Assembly: GCA_963745675.1 (NCBI GenBank)
Contig: CAVUYM010000009.1
Span: 248,001 to 312,000, forward strand
Source: JAUIIK01 sp963745675
Lineage (GTDB): Bacteria; Chloroflexota; Chloroflexia; Thermomicrobiales; CFX8
Length of the DNA stretch: 64,000 bases
Direction: 5' to 3'
The number at the start of each line of letters is the position of its first letter. The first letter of the stretch is position 1. Below the pieces are notes generated by a model. The model worked only from the letters and a program-made list of their open reading frames with translations. It made no database searches and had not been told where the DNA came from. Shown here piece by piece: positions 20,139 to 28,816 of the stretch. Made by a program: the position numbers and the translations under genes.

Positions 20139-20873
20139 ATGGTGGAAATCCGCATCGGCTGGCTCTACGGCCACGAGATGAACATCTATGGCGATCGTGG
20201 CAATGTCCTGGCCCTCTTATATCGCGCACGGAACCGCGGTTTCGAGGCTAACGTCGAGATATCCGGTATTGGCGATGAACTCGCGATTTCGCGCTACGAC
20301 ATCCTATTTTGGGGTGGCGGCCAGGACCGCGAGCAAGCAACGGTTTCAGCTGATCTTCAGGGGCAAAAGGGGCAGGATCTTGCCGCCGCCATCGAAGATG
20401 GCATTCCGACGCTGGCAATCTGTGGTGGCTACCAGTTGCTCGGTGACGGTTATCGGCCGTTCGATAGTGACAAGCTTCCTGGTATCAACATTCTCGACAT
20501 AACGAGCGAAGCTGGGCCGACGCGCTTCATTGGCAACGTTGTCATCGACAGCCCGGAGTTTGGCGATCTGGTCGGCTTCGAAAATCACTCCGGCCTGACA
20601 TTCCTCGGGCCCGCCGTCGAACCGCTCGGCCGTATCAGGGTCGGGCACGGTAACAATGGACGAGACGGCTTCGAAGGGGCACGCTATCGGAACACGATCG
20701 GTTGTTACATGCACGGCGCCTTACTGCCGAAGAATCCTCAGGTGACGGACTGGTTGATTGGCAAGGCGCTTGAACGCAAAGGAATTGGAGAGGAGCTTGC
20801 TCCTCTGCAGGATCAGATCGAATCCGCAGCACACCGTGGCGTGTTGAAGCGGGCATTGCAGTTGGGGCGCTAG
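20139..20873 (+). CDS. gatD: Lipid II isoglutaminyl synthase, glutamine amidotransferase GatD
   Basis: GatD supplies ammonia from glutamine to MurT. The 244-residue protein has the class-I (CobQ-like) nucleophile in LAICGGYQLLG (about residue 90) and the catalytic His in CYMHGALLPKNP near residue 190. The N-terminal WLYGHEMNIYGDRGNVLAL is typical of the family. A GGAGGTAGAG site precedes the ATG. It is intact, and with murT it predicts amidated, less anionic peptidoglycan. Confidence 0.95.
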   Translation: MVEIRIGWLYGHEMNIYGDRGNVLALLYRARNRGFEANVEISGIGDELAISRYDILFWGGGQDREQATVSADLQGQKGQDLAAAIEDGIPTLAICGGYQLLGDGYRPFDSDKLPGINILDITSEAGPTRFIGNVVIDSPEFGDLVGFENHSGLTFLGPAVEPLGRIRVGHGNNGRDGFEGARYRNTIGCYMHGALLPKNPQVTDWLIGKALERKGIGEELAPLQDQIESAAHRGVLKRALQLGR

Positions 20874-20876
20874 AAA

Positions 20877-21620
20877 ATGAAACTGGCATTTGCATCCGAC
20901 ATGCACGGCAACTTTCCAGCATTTGAGGCCGTTCTGGCTGAGCTGGATCGGCGCGGACCTTTCGACGGAATATATGGAGGCGGCGATTACGTCATCAACG
21001 GTCTCTATCCAGCCGAATGTGTTCAGGGCGTTATCGACCGGGGATGGGATTGCGTGCGTGGCAATGCTGAAGAATTTCTGGTGGATGTCGCAACAGATGG
21101 TGCGAGACCGATCCAGAATTACCCACCCGGACTGAAGCAGGATCAAGGATCGCGGCAGCGAGCAGGATGGTCGGCGCCCAAATTGAACGGCGCTCAGATC
21201 GCGTTTCTGCAGACGCTACCTCTGTCGCGCACTTTCACCGGCCCGAGCGGTAAGACGTTGATGCTGGCGCACGCGACGCCCTGGAGTGCGCATGTGACAG
21301 TCCGCCAGGGCGACGATGAGAAAGTAAAGCGCGAGATGCTTGACCGGGCAGGAACCGACGCACTTATTTACGGTCATATTCACTACGGATATCAGCAGCA
21401 GATTGACGGCCGCACACTATGTTGCATGGGCTCCGTCGGGCTGCCTTATGATGGTGACCCACGAGCGTCGTTCGCGATCGCAACTGACGAGGGAGATGGC
21501 TGGTCGTTCGAGCACGTGCGGGTGCCCTACGACAACGAAGCCTATGCCTTCGAGGTCGAGAATTCGGATTTGCCAAGCGCGACGCTCCTGGCAGGGCTGC
21601 TGCGCAAAGCAGTGCCGTAA
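20877..21620 (+). CDS. Calcineurin-like metallophosphoesterase, copy 1
   Basis: This 247-residue protein has the metal-site series ASDMHGN, GGGDYV, RGNAEE, then AHATPWS and YGHIHYGY (GHxH), as in the YfcE/ApaH-like group. Substrates of such enzymes range from nucleotides to phosphodiesters, and none can be assigned here. It begins three bases after gatD and lies in the wall-synthesis run. A close paralogue follows after 48 bp, so this is a tandem duplication. Confidence 0.85.
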   Translation: MKLAFASDMHGNFPAFEAVLAELDRRGPFDGIYGGGDYVINGLYPAECVQGVIDRGWDCVRGNAEEFLVDVATDGARPIQNYPPGLKQDQGSRQRAGWSAPKLNGAQIAFLQTLPLSRTFTGPSGKTLMLAHATPWSAHVTVRQGDDEKVKREMLDRAGTDALIYGHIHYGYQQQIDGRTLCCMGSVGLPYDGDPRASFAIATDEGDGWSFEHVRVPYDNEAYAFEVENSDLPSATLLAGLLRKAVP

Positions 21621-21668
21621 AATGCGCACGCTTGACTACCCCGGCAGTCGAAAAAAGAGGAGACCACG

Positions 21669-22412
21669 ATGAGACTGGCATTTGTGTCCGATATGCACGG
21701 CAATCTTCCCGCGTTTGAGGCGGTTCTGTCGGAACTGGACTCCCGTGGACCGTTTGACGGTATCTATGGCGGTGGCGATTTCGCCTTCAACGGGCTCTCT
21801 CCTTCTGAGTGCGTCCAGACGCTGATTGATCGTGGATGGCAGTGTGTGCGTGGCAACACCGACGAATGGCTCGTCGAAGCGGCGACCGACGGTGCAGTCC
21901 CGGCCCAGAACGTCCCGCCCGGTATGGAGCACTCCGGAGATTTGCGGGCGCGCGACCTCTGGGCGGCTGCTCGGATGACGCCGGAGCAGATCGACTTCCT
22001 CAAAGACCTACCACTCACGCTGCAGTTCACCGGTCCGAGCGGCAAGACCCTGGCGCTAGTGCATGCGACACCCTGGAGCGCCCATCCGCCCGTCTGGCAC
22101 GACGCCGACGAATCGGAGAAGCGCGAGATGCTCGAGCGAGCCGGAACCGACGCGCTGATCTACGGTCATATCCATTATGCCTATCAACAGCAGATCGACG
22201 GCAAGATTATCTGTTGCATGGGCGCCGTCGGATCGCCATTTGACGGCGATACCAGCGCCTGCTTCGCGATTGCCTCAGATGAGGGCGACGGCTGGAATTT
22301 TGAGCACGTGCGGGTGAACTATGACACGGAGGCCTACGCTCGGCAGCTTGAGGCGTCGGACTTGCCGGGTGGTGCAGGATCGGCGCGGGCTATCCGGACG
22401 GCCTCGATGTAA
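21669..22412 (+). CDS. Calcineurin-like metallophosphoesterase, copy 2
   Basis: This 247-residue paralogue of the preceding gene is collinear over the whole length (VSDMHGN, GGGDFAFN, RGNTDEW, TPWSAH, YGHIHYAY, CCMGAVGSPFDGD). All metal ligands are kept in both copies, so neither appears decayed. Differences cluster in the middle helical segment (residues about 75-110) and at the C-terminus. GGAGACCACG precedes the ATG. Confidence 0.85.
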   Translation: MRLAFVSDMHGNLPAFEAVLSELDSRGPFDGIYGGGDFAFNGLSPSECVQTLIDRGWQCVRGNTDEWLVEAATDGAVPAQNVPPGMEHSGDLRARDLWAAARMTPEQIDFLKDLPLTLQFTGPSGKTLALVHATPWSAHPPVWHDADESEKREMLERAGTDALIYGHIHYAYQQQIDGKIICCMGAVGSPFDGDTSACFAIASDEGDGWNFEHVRVNYDTEAYARQLEASDLPGGAGSARAIRTASM

Positions 22413-22425
22413 GGTGCTCCTGTAG

Positions 22426-22917
22426 ATGGGTCGGGTACTTTTCGCGTTGCTCCTGATTGCTGCAACGCTCGTCCAGGCGACGTTCTTCCAGGCCATCGAG
22501 GGCGTGCAGGTCATCCCAAATATCGCGCTGGTGCTGCTGCTCGTCTGGAGCACGAGCCACAGCGTCGAAGAGGGATTGATCTGGGCGTTCGCGCTGGGAC
22601 TCTGGTTCGATATGCTGACGCTCGACCCGCTCGGAATCCACGCGATACCATTCATGCTTGTGGCACTGGCCGGTTGGGTCGTGCGCGGGCGCTTCTTCCG
22701 GTCGGGCGCGATACTGCCAATTGCGGCGGTGATTGCGGTGACAATCGGAGCGGGATTCGTCGACATTATTCTCGATGTCCTGCGAGGCGAGCGGGTACTG
22801 TTCGTCGGCCAGATGCGTATTCTGCTGGTTATGGCGTTCCTCAATGCCCTCTTCGTGCCTTTTATCTATCTGGTTGTGCTGATTATTGAACGGGTGATGC
22901 CGAGCCGTGTTTCGTAG
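22426..22917 (+). CDS. mreD: Rod-shape protein MreD
   Basis: MreD is a polytopic partner of MreC. The 163-residue protein has about five hydrophobic segments, an N-terminal RVLFALLLIAATLVQATFF, and the typical GLIWAFALGLWFDMLTLDPLG motif. It is intact. The two phosphoesterase genes, murT and gatD separate it from mreC, an unusual insertion into the mreBCD order. Confidence 0.92.
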   Translation: MGRVLFALLLIAATLVQATFFQAIEGVQVIPNIALVLLLVWSTSHSVEEGLIWAFALGLWFDMLTLDPLGIHAIPFMLVALAGWVVRGRFFRSGAILPIAAVIAVTIGAGFVDIILDVLRGERVLFVGQMRILLVMAFLNALFVPFIYLVVLIIERVMPSRVS

Positions 22918-25163
22918 ACGCAGAGATACTGCAACTTCCGCCTGAACCCGGAAGGAAGGGTAACGACGCTCCGAGCAAGGAGGACGAGCGGCTGATTTCT
23001 CGTCGTCTGTTGCTGATGCGAGGCGGTGTCGGGCTTGGCTTTGCTGCTCTTGGTGGCAAGCTCTGGCAGATGCAGATCGCCAAGGGCACGGAGTTCGAAG
23101 ACGTTGTCAGTGGGAACATCCTGCGTTTCGAACGGCTCCGGCCAGCGCGCGGCAGAATTCTTGACCGGTCCGGTCAGCCATTGGCTGAAAATCGTCGAAT
23201 CTGGACGGTGAGCATCGTCCCAAACCGCTTGCCGGATGACGAAGCGGAACGCACCAATATTCTGACCGTCGTTGAAGAGTCGCTGCAGCTTGGTTATGCC
23301 ATTGTCCTTGACAAGCGCCAGATGCCGCTCGGCACCGAAGCCGCTATCGTGGACACGGTCGAACGGCGGGTTGACGGAGTCGACAAAGATTCCATCATGG
23401 CCCGGCTGAGTATTCCCGGCGCGACGATGGTGATGCTCCTGGACGGATTGAGCGCAGAAGATGCGGCAGCCTATGTCAAAGAACGTAGTGATATTCCCGG
23501 GTTGAGAGCGCTGACCGTGCTCGAATTTCAGCTGGCAACACACGTGTCTGACGATGTGCCGATGGTTGTCAAGCGCGATGTCGATCGCGAAGTCGCATTG
23601 GCTCTGGGTGCGAACACGATCCTTCTTCCCGGGGTTGTCGTCGATGATAACGAGCTGGTCCGCAAGTACTCTGGCGGCAAGTCCTTCTCTCACATCGTCG
23701 GCTACGTCGGACCGATCACAGAAGATGAATACCAGGCCGCGACGACAGTCACCGGCGCCGCGGTATACGAACGAAACGATGTGGTTGGCAGAGGCGGCGT
23801 CGAAGGCAAGCTCGAGCAGGAGTTGCGGGGCACTAAGGGCGGTCGATGGATTCAGGTCGATTCTGAGGGGGTCGAACGCTTCGAGTTGCTGGACCGTCGT
23901 CGGGAGGCGATTGCCGGGCTGAGCGTTCAACTCACGCTCGACCGCGATTTTCAGGCCAAGATGACCGTAGCGTTGCAGGATGGCATCGACTTTGCCAACG
24001 AAGCGGCGCTGGCAGATGATCGCGATCCGGTGACTGCCGGCGTTGCAATCGCCATGAATCCGCAAAACGGTGAGATCATCGGTATGGTCTCGTTGCCGAC
24101 CTTCGACAACCAGATGTTCATCGATGGGATGACCGACGAACAGTTCAATGACCTGATCAATGACCCGACCGATCCATTGCTCAATCGCGCGATCAGCGGG
24201 ACCTACTCGCCCGGTTCGGTCTTCAAGCCGCTGCTGGCCTGCATTGGTTTGCAGGATGGTGTCATCGATACGGAGATGAAGTTCGATTGCAAGGGGCAAA
24301 TCCGGGTGCCCTGGTCCTGGGATGAGTCGCAAGGCAACGAGTATGTCTGCTGGGTCGGCGGAAACGGGCATGGGCCACTTAACATCTATTCAGCCATCGC
24401 CGATTCGTGCGACATCTACTTCTATAACGTCGGCGCGCCCTACGATAAGCCAGATGAAGCAGACTTCCCGAACGCAGATTACCTCCACTACTACAACCCT
24501 GGTGATACAGAGCGCCACTACTTCCGGGGACTCGGCATCGACCGCATCGCGAACGGTCTCGAAGAACGAATTCCAGCTCGGTAGCTTGAGCGAGATCGAG
24601 CTGGCCGGTGAAGCTGAGGGATTGGTGCCAACGCCGGAGTGGTTGAGCGAGACCTTCAAGGGCGAGTACTGGTCGGTTGGTGACACGATCAACGTCTCGA
24701 TCGGTCAGGGGCATCTCCAGCTAACCCCGCTCCAGATGCTCAACGCGACGGCTGCTATTGCGAATGGCGGTACGCTCTGGCGGCCACGACTGGTCAAGGC
24801 GCTGGTGCGTGAGGATGGCAGAGTTGTCCGCCAGTATGAACCGCAGGAGCTTCGCAAGCTGGAGATTGACCCGGAACATATCGAGACGGTGCGATTGGGT
24901 ATGCGGCGGACGATCACTAGCGGCACCGGCTCGATACCGATTACCTTTCCGAACCGCCGATCGGCGGCAAGAGCGGCACGGCCGAGTATGGCATCGCAGT
25001 AGACGGGCGCTACAAGCTCTCTCACGCCTGGTTCACCGCCTTCGGCCCTTACGACAACCCGGAGATCGCAATCGCCGTCCTGATCGTCAGTGGTGACGCT
25101 GGCTCGATCTACGCCGGGCCAGTGGCGAACAATATTCTCAAAGCATATTTCAATATCGAATGA
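22907..25163 (+). CDS. mrdA: Penicillin-binding protein 2, frameshifted
   Basis: PBP2 is the elongation transpeptidase. One N-terminal membrane segment (LLLMRGGVGLGFAALGGKLW) is followed by the pedestal (RPARGRILDRSGQPLAEN) and the transpeptidase domain with GTYSPGSVFKPL (nucleophile Ser), SCD in place of the usual SxN (ADSCDIYFYNVG), and GGKSGTAEYG. Frame changes lie near 22950, 24570 and 24935, and the last part ends at 25161-25163. I place the start at GTG 22907 (VFRRRRD), overlapping mreD. The long unbroken stretch begins at 23010. The stop overlaps the next start. Confidence 0.92.
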
Positions 25164-25616
25164 TGACTGAAACAGGAACTGCCCGCTTCCAGCCGCCCGG
25201 CTCGATCCACCATATAGGCATCGTCACCGACGATCTTGACGCGAGCGATCGCGTTCTACCGTGATCTGGGCTTCACCCCTGGAGACGTGACGCGGGTTGA
25301 GAGTCAAAATGTCGACATCGTCCCGATCCGGGCCGGCGAGAGCTGGATCGAGATCCTCGCCCCACTCGACCTCGACAGCGGTATTGGGCGCTTTCTCGCC
25401 TCGCGCGGACCAGGCTTCCACCACGTCGCCTACGTCGTTGACGACCTCACCGGTACGCTCGCGGCGCTGGCAGCGCGCGGCGTCGAGCTAATCGACGAGA
25501 GCCCCCGTGTCGGCTTCCACGACTGGCTCGTCGCTTTCATCCACCCTCGCGCCTGCGGCGGTGTTCTGACCGAGCTAGTCGAACGCAGCAGCGTCGAACA
25601 CTTCACCGCAGTCTGA
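25163..25616 (+). CDS. mce: Methylmalonyl-CoA epimerase-like VOC protein, frameshifted
   Basis: The family interconverts (2R)- and (2S)-methylmalonyl-CoA. Two VOC half-repeats are visible: IHHIGIVTDDLD at the start and FHHVAYVVDDLTGTLA in the middle. The end is LIDESPRVGFHDW...FIHPRACGGVLTELVE, close to known epimerases. A single frame change near 25240, between DDLD and RAIAFYRDLGF, breaks it. The ATG at 25163 overlaps the mrdA stop, so translation may be coupled. No methylmalonyl-CoA mutase is in the window. Confidence 0.82.
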
Positions 25617-25655
25617 AAACATAGAGGGTTGATCAATAACTCTTTCTCCCGGTCG

Positions 25656-25733
25656 TCGTAGGGGAGAACCTTGTGTTCACCCGTGAACGTACGCGCACTC
25701 GTGGCCGGGCGAAGACAAGCTTCGCCCCTACGA
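25656..25733. repeat. Short palindromic repeat element
   Basis: The two ends are 28-bp inverted copies with about four mismatches. The left starts TCGTAGGGGAGAAC and the right, read on the other strand, starts TCGTAGGGGCGAAG. Both continue into CTTGTSTTCRCCCG. The 20-odd bases in the centre include CGTACG. It lies between convergent genes, codes for nothing and has the form of a MITE or REP-type unit. I recall similar strings dispersed in other bacterial genomes, but that is memory, not a search. Confidence 0.6.
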
Positions 25734-25886
25734 TATTCCCAGATCTTTCCCTCTTCGGTGGTCAGTATTTTCGGGAGTCTGTCTAATCAGTTTCAGCGTC
25801 AGCGACAAACAACGAACATCGTGAGGATGAGAACGAGCCCCACCCCCACGAATGCGCCAGTTCTTTATCGCGTCCGATGTTGATAT

Positions 25887-26291
25887 TTATCCGAGTTGTT
25901 CGATCACACGCTCGATGCGCAGCCGCACCTCACGCGCCATCGGTCCCACATCGGGATTGCCAGACAGCTTTAGCGCCGCTTCGGGGTCCATCGCAGCGAC
26001 CCGCGTCTTGCCATCATGTTCGTAGACGACGACGTTACAGGGCAACAGCAGTCCGATATCAGCTTCCGCTTCCAGTGCCTGATGCGCGAATTGCGGGTTG
26101 CAGGCTCCGAGAATGACGTAGCGGGACCGGTCGACATCCAGCTTCTGCTTGAGTGTCTCCTTAACGTCAATTGTCGTCAGCACCCCGAAGCCCTCGCTCT
26201 TGAGTAACTCGGTTACCCGTTCGACAGCCTCGTCGTAGGACATGTCGACATCTTTGCCGATTCCGTAGCTCGTCTTATATGTAGCAGTCAT
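25887..26291 (-). CDS. DUF302 domain protein
   Basis: This intact 134-residue cytoplasmic protein matches the DUF302 pattern: MSYDEAVERVTELLKSEGFGVLTTIDV, then YVILGACNPQFAHQAL, GLLLPCNVVVYE and VAAMDP. The two cysteines (GACNP and LPCNV) are typical. The function of the family is not established; some members are linked to sulfur or redox stress. GGGAGAG lies before the ATG. A possible promoter is at 26311-26340. Confidence 0.88.
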   Translation of the reverse strand: MTATYKTSYGIGKDVDMSYDEAVERVTELLKSEGFGVLTTIDVKETLKQKLDVDRSRYVILGACNPQFAHQALEAEADIGLLLPCNVVVYEHDGKTRVAAMDPEAALKLSGNPDVGPMAREVRLRIERVIEQLG

Positions 26292-26310
26292 TGTGAATGC
26301 TCTCCCTTCT

Positions 26311-26340
26311 ATAGTGCTTAGATGCAGTGGGAGCGGTCAA
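26311..26340 (-). promoter_or_regulatory. Possible promoter of the DUF302 gene with nearby direct repeat
   Basis: On the minus strand, TTGACC (26335-26340) and CACTAT (26311-26316) are 18 bp apart, 20 bp before the DUF302 ATG. The -35 lies within a 17-bp word (plus strand 26336-26352, GTCAAGGTTACATGTGG). That word recurs at 26432-26448 with 14 of 17 matches and contains the palindrome ACATGT. The rest of 26292-26584 shows no gene. Confidence 0.35.
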
Positions 26341-26584
26341 GGTTACATGTGGACCGCGTATATGCTCGCACATGACTAGTCTACGGTACACGCAGAGACA
26401 CTAGATAGATTCTGAAGCGTGTCCAGGAGTGGTTAAGGCAACATGTGGTCTATTGTAGGCTGACAGGGATTCAGGGATCTGTCCGGATCATGTAGTAATC
26501 CGCTCCTTGCGCGCCGCCATAAATGCCATCGAAGCTGGTCGGCTCAATCAGTCCCGTCCCAGAAGAGTGAGTCGTTCCGGTCAG

Positions 26585-27436
26585 CTAGCGCCGGATGAGT
26601 GCGAGATCAAAGTCCTGTTCATGGGTCGGGTTGGGCCAGTCTTCGCGCCACTCGATTTTTGAAAATCCGGCTTCCCCAAACAGTGCCTCGTACTGTATCG
26701 CGGGTGTAGGACTGAGTCGTCGTACCGAAGAGTGAAACTTCGGCGGTTTCGGCGTCGATGATGTAATGGCGCTCGATGGTTGTCTGACTATCTTCATCCC
26801 AGAACGCATCGTTGATGCGAATATGCGCCTTGTCGGAGAAGAGGCCCTGTTCCTGAGCCGACCAGCTTGTCGCGCGCGCTCCATTTGTCTGGATTGACTC
26901 TCGAGTATGTACCTCGGCAATCATGCATCCATCAGCGCCTAGCGCTTCTCTGCTGCGAGTGAGAATTTCAAGCGCGTCAGCGCGCCGGAAGGTGTTGAAT
27001 TCGCCAAACATCAGCATGATCAGATCGAGATCACGGCCGAAGGCGTCGTTTGCAGATCGCCGAGCTGAAGGTCGCAGTCGAGCCCTTCGCTGGCGGCTGT
27101 TTCTCGCGCATGATCGATTGAAGCCGGAGCGAAGTCGATGCCGCGTGCACGTGTGCCCGAGGCGCGCGAGTTCATCGCAGTAGAGGCCCGGACCGCAACC
27201 GAGATCGAGGATTGCTGGACGGTCTTCGCTTCCAGTAGCACTTCATGAATCCAGTGAATTTGGTGACTGATGATCTCCGTGCGGCGGCTGGCTGCGTCAT
27301 GATCCTGAGTCAGATGTTCCTGCAACATGCGTGCGGAAAATGCGGGATCGTCCCAGGGGATCTTTGATACCTCCGCCCAGGGCTCCGGGACTGGGAATTG
27401 CGATGGACAATGTCGAGCAGATTCAAATGACATCAT
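26585..27436 (-). CDS. Class I SAM-dependent methyltransferase, frameshifted
   Basis: SAM-binding motif I (ILDLGCGPGLYCDELARLG) appears in a shifted frame near 27200. Before it is a start region with WDDPAFSARMLQEHL; after it come LIMLMFGEFNTF and DFDLALIRR at the end (stop 26585). Frame changes near 27215, 27130, 27030 and 26700 have to be followed to read it. The N-terminal region (EVSKIPWDDPAFS, HDAASRR) is usual for small-molecule methyltransferases of this type. The substrate is unknown. Confidence 0.75.
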
Positions 27437-27475
27437 ACTTCAGGATAGTGCGAATTCGGTTTGGTCTCCCAAAAT

Positions 27476-27509
27476 ACACAACGGGTGGCAAATCAGCTAC
27501 CCGTTGTGT
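27476..27509 (-). terminator. Terminator of the thioredoxin-like gene
   Basis: A perfect 11-bp stem, ACACAACGGGT (27476-27486) with 27499-27509, has a 12-nt loop. On the minus strand it is followed by ATTTTGGG. It lies 24 bp after the stop of the minus gene at 27533. Confidence 0.75.
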
Positions 27510-27532
27510 GAATGCCTGGCCTGTCTGAGCGC

Positions 27533-28129
27533 TTAGGCGACGGCAGACTTCGCTGCTACGATCTCCTTGATCTCGTCAAAGAAATAGCCGTTCCAGGTGT
27601 CGAAGTTATCCCAGCGGAAGCGGGCGGCGTTGGCACGCACTTGCTGGCGGGTTTCGTCGGGCATATTGTCGTACGAGCGGGCGACGCCTTCGAGGTCGGG
27701 ATTGGCGCGCTGGAAGCGGGTCGATTCCTCGGCCATCGCCGCAGTCGACTTAGCCGGACGTTCGATGAAGTGGCCGAGCTCGTTCCAGTCGGCGTCCATC
27801 AGGACAAAGACGGGGATCGACTTGTATTTGCCCTGGTTCAGATAGCTGTCGATCAGATCTGTCTTGTCGCGCTGGAAGACGCGCAACTCGACGCCGTCGA
27901 CTTCTTGCGCCAGCTTGATGACGACAGGCATGAAGTGCACGACATCGGTGCACCAATCTTCGCCTATCGCGGCGATCGAAACAGGATGTTCTGAAAAGAA
28001 TGCCTTCACGTCGTCTGGAATCGTGGCGCTTTCGACATTCTCCAGGAATTTCTCTTTGTTGGCTTCAACAATGTCGAGGAATTCCTGACCGGTCATGCCA
28101 CTGTCAAATGTCTCTTTGCTGATCGCCAT
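27533..28129 (-). CDS. Thioredoxin-fold protein (Thioredoxin_9-like)
   Basis: The start MAISKETFDSGMTG at 28129 has GAGGGGAG upstream; a TTG ten codons earlier is possible. The 198-residue protein contains IGEDWCTDVVHFMPVVIKLA, a thioredoxin-type active-site position with one cysteine (WCTD, not WCxxC), and the cis-Pro strand SIPVFVLMDADWNELGHF. This fits the Thioredoxin_9 group, whose role is unclear; dithiol exchange with a single Cys would need a partner. It is intact. Confidence 0.82.
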   Translation of the reverse strand: MAISKETFDSGMTGQEFLDIVEANKEKFLENVESATIPDDVKAFFSEHPVSIAAIGEDWCTDVVHFMPVVIKLAQEVDGVELRVFQRDKTDLIDSYLNQGKYKSIPVFVLMDADWNELGHFIERPAKSTAAMAEESTRFQRANPDLEGVARSYDNMPDETRQQVRANAARFRWDNFDTWNGYFFDEIKEIVAAKSAVA

Positions 28130-28210
28130 CGGGCGATTGCTCCCCTCTGCATTGGTCAATATCGTCCACAGGACTCTAGAACGTCGCTGACTGCGATCCT
28201 ATTCCGGGCA

Positions 28211-28244
28211 CAAAAAGATCGGCCGGCGCTGGGACACCGGCCGA
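28211..28244 (-). terminator. Intrinsic terminator of a small minus-strand unit
   Basis: The 8-bp stem TCGGCCGG/CCGGCCGA (28219-28226 and 28237-28244) is followed on the minus strand by TCTTTTTGTG. It closes the short transcription unit that starts near 28602 and separates it from the thioredoxin-like gene. Confidence 0.7.
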
Positions 28245-28318
28245 AGTACAGGGAGGGAGGGAAGAGATGAGGTATTCAGAATTGATGTTGGAGATCTTGT
28301 ATGACTCCTACGATGTGC

Positions 28319-28522
28319 TCACGGTCCGGCGGAATCCGGCACGGATCGATCGGCGAGGAACTTCTCCGCTTCGGCAGTACTCTGCCTGCCGGACTCCGTC
28401 TGGACCGTTTGCATTTTCCCCGGGAGGATTGACTGGGGGGCCGAAGCCCAACTGTCGAATCCCCATTGGAGTTCGATGGCTGCGTTAGACTGACCCTGTA
28501 AGCCCGTTGCCGCGTCTCTCAC
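28319..28522 (-). CDS. Candidate 67-codon ORF or regulatory RNA
   Basis: A GTG at 28522 opens 67 codons (VRDAATGLQGQS...FLADRSVPDSAGP) with no family I recognise. Support comes from context: a strong minus promoter (TTGACA, 16 bp, TACAAT) about 85 bp upstream and an intrinsic terminator at 28211-28244 frame it exactly. The GTG lies at the edge of a hairpin (28502-28529), which would hinder initiation, so the product could be a non-coding RNA of about 390 nt. A plus-strand frame at 28267-28488 with a purine-rich leader overlaps it, and I judge that one less likely. Confidence 0.35.
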   Translation of the reverse strand: MRDAATGLQGQSNAAIELQWGFDSWASAPQSILPGKMQTVQTESGRQSTAEAEKFLADRSVPDSAGP

Positions 28523-28529
28523 AACGGGC
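28502..28529 (-). other. Hairpin at the start of the small minus ORF
   Basis: GCCCGTTG (28502-28509) pairs with CAACGGGC (28522-28529) around a 12-nt loop. On the minus transcript it covers the GTG start of the 67-codon frame. The stem is nearly the same word as the terminator at 27476-27509 (ACCCGTTG/CAACGGGT), also with a 12-nt loop. It could be an attenuator or translational lock. Confidence 0.45.
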
Positions 28530-28586
28530 CTCGTGTGGCTTTGTCTGGAGTGTGACTGCTGGCCTATTCGGCTGACCGTTCACTCT

Positions 28587-28636
28587 GTACGTACGCCATC
28601 TAGAGACTATTGTACGTACATGTTCCGATCTGTCAA
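28587..28636 (-). promoter_or_regulatory. Promoter with twin GTACGTAC operators
   Basis: On the minus strand, TTGACA (28631-28636), a 16-bp spacer and TACAAT (28609-28614) make the best promoter in the window. The palindrome TGTACGTACA (28611-28620) overlaps the -10 and spacer. A second GTACGTAC (28587-28594) lies at about +8 to +15, centre-to-centre 25 bp. This layout is typical of repression by a dimer binding two sites. The regulator is unknown. Confidence 0.6.
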
Positions 28637-28772
28637 CCCCTATCGGCCACCAATCTTGAAATTGCCCTTACGCTTGATAAGTCTCGTCAGGTCTTGACGC
28701 TATCACGATACTCAGCGGCGAGTAGTGGGAGACGCTGATTCCAGCGGTGGACTCGGATCTGAACGATAGCGT

Positions 28773-28800
28773 TAGAATGGGTTACGTATGTACACGTATG
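28773..28800 (+). promoter_or_regulatory. Possible menA promoter region with ACGTA-rich site
   Basis: TAGAAT (28773-28778) is a good -10. A -35 such as TGGACT (28748-28753) is 19 bp away. Immediately downstream is TACGTATGTACACGTA, a degenerate relative of the GTACGTAC sites. Between 28523 and 28816 there is no other gene-like feature besides the minus promoter. Confidence 0.35.
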
Positions 28801-28816
28801 CAGGAGTACATCTCTG

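Noticed and set aside
22866..24371. 501-codon minus-strand frame opposite mrdA
   Set aside because: The opposite strand encodes clear PBP2 motifs; the minus frame is a codon-bias shadow without start signals or motifs.
26471..26584. Minus-strand continuation after the methyltransferase stop (SFDGIYGGAQGADYYMIRTDP)
   Set aside because: It is in frame after a TAG and ends like a methyltransferase C-terminus. It could be leftover coding, but 38 codons without a start are too little to call a gene.
28267..28488. Plus-strand 73-codon frame with a GGGAGGGAGGGAAGAG leader
   Set aside because: It lies antisense to the unit defined by a strong minus promoter and terminator; the purine run is the complement of that unit's 3' region. 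The product resembles nothing known. I keep it only as an alternative.
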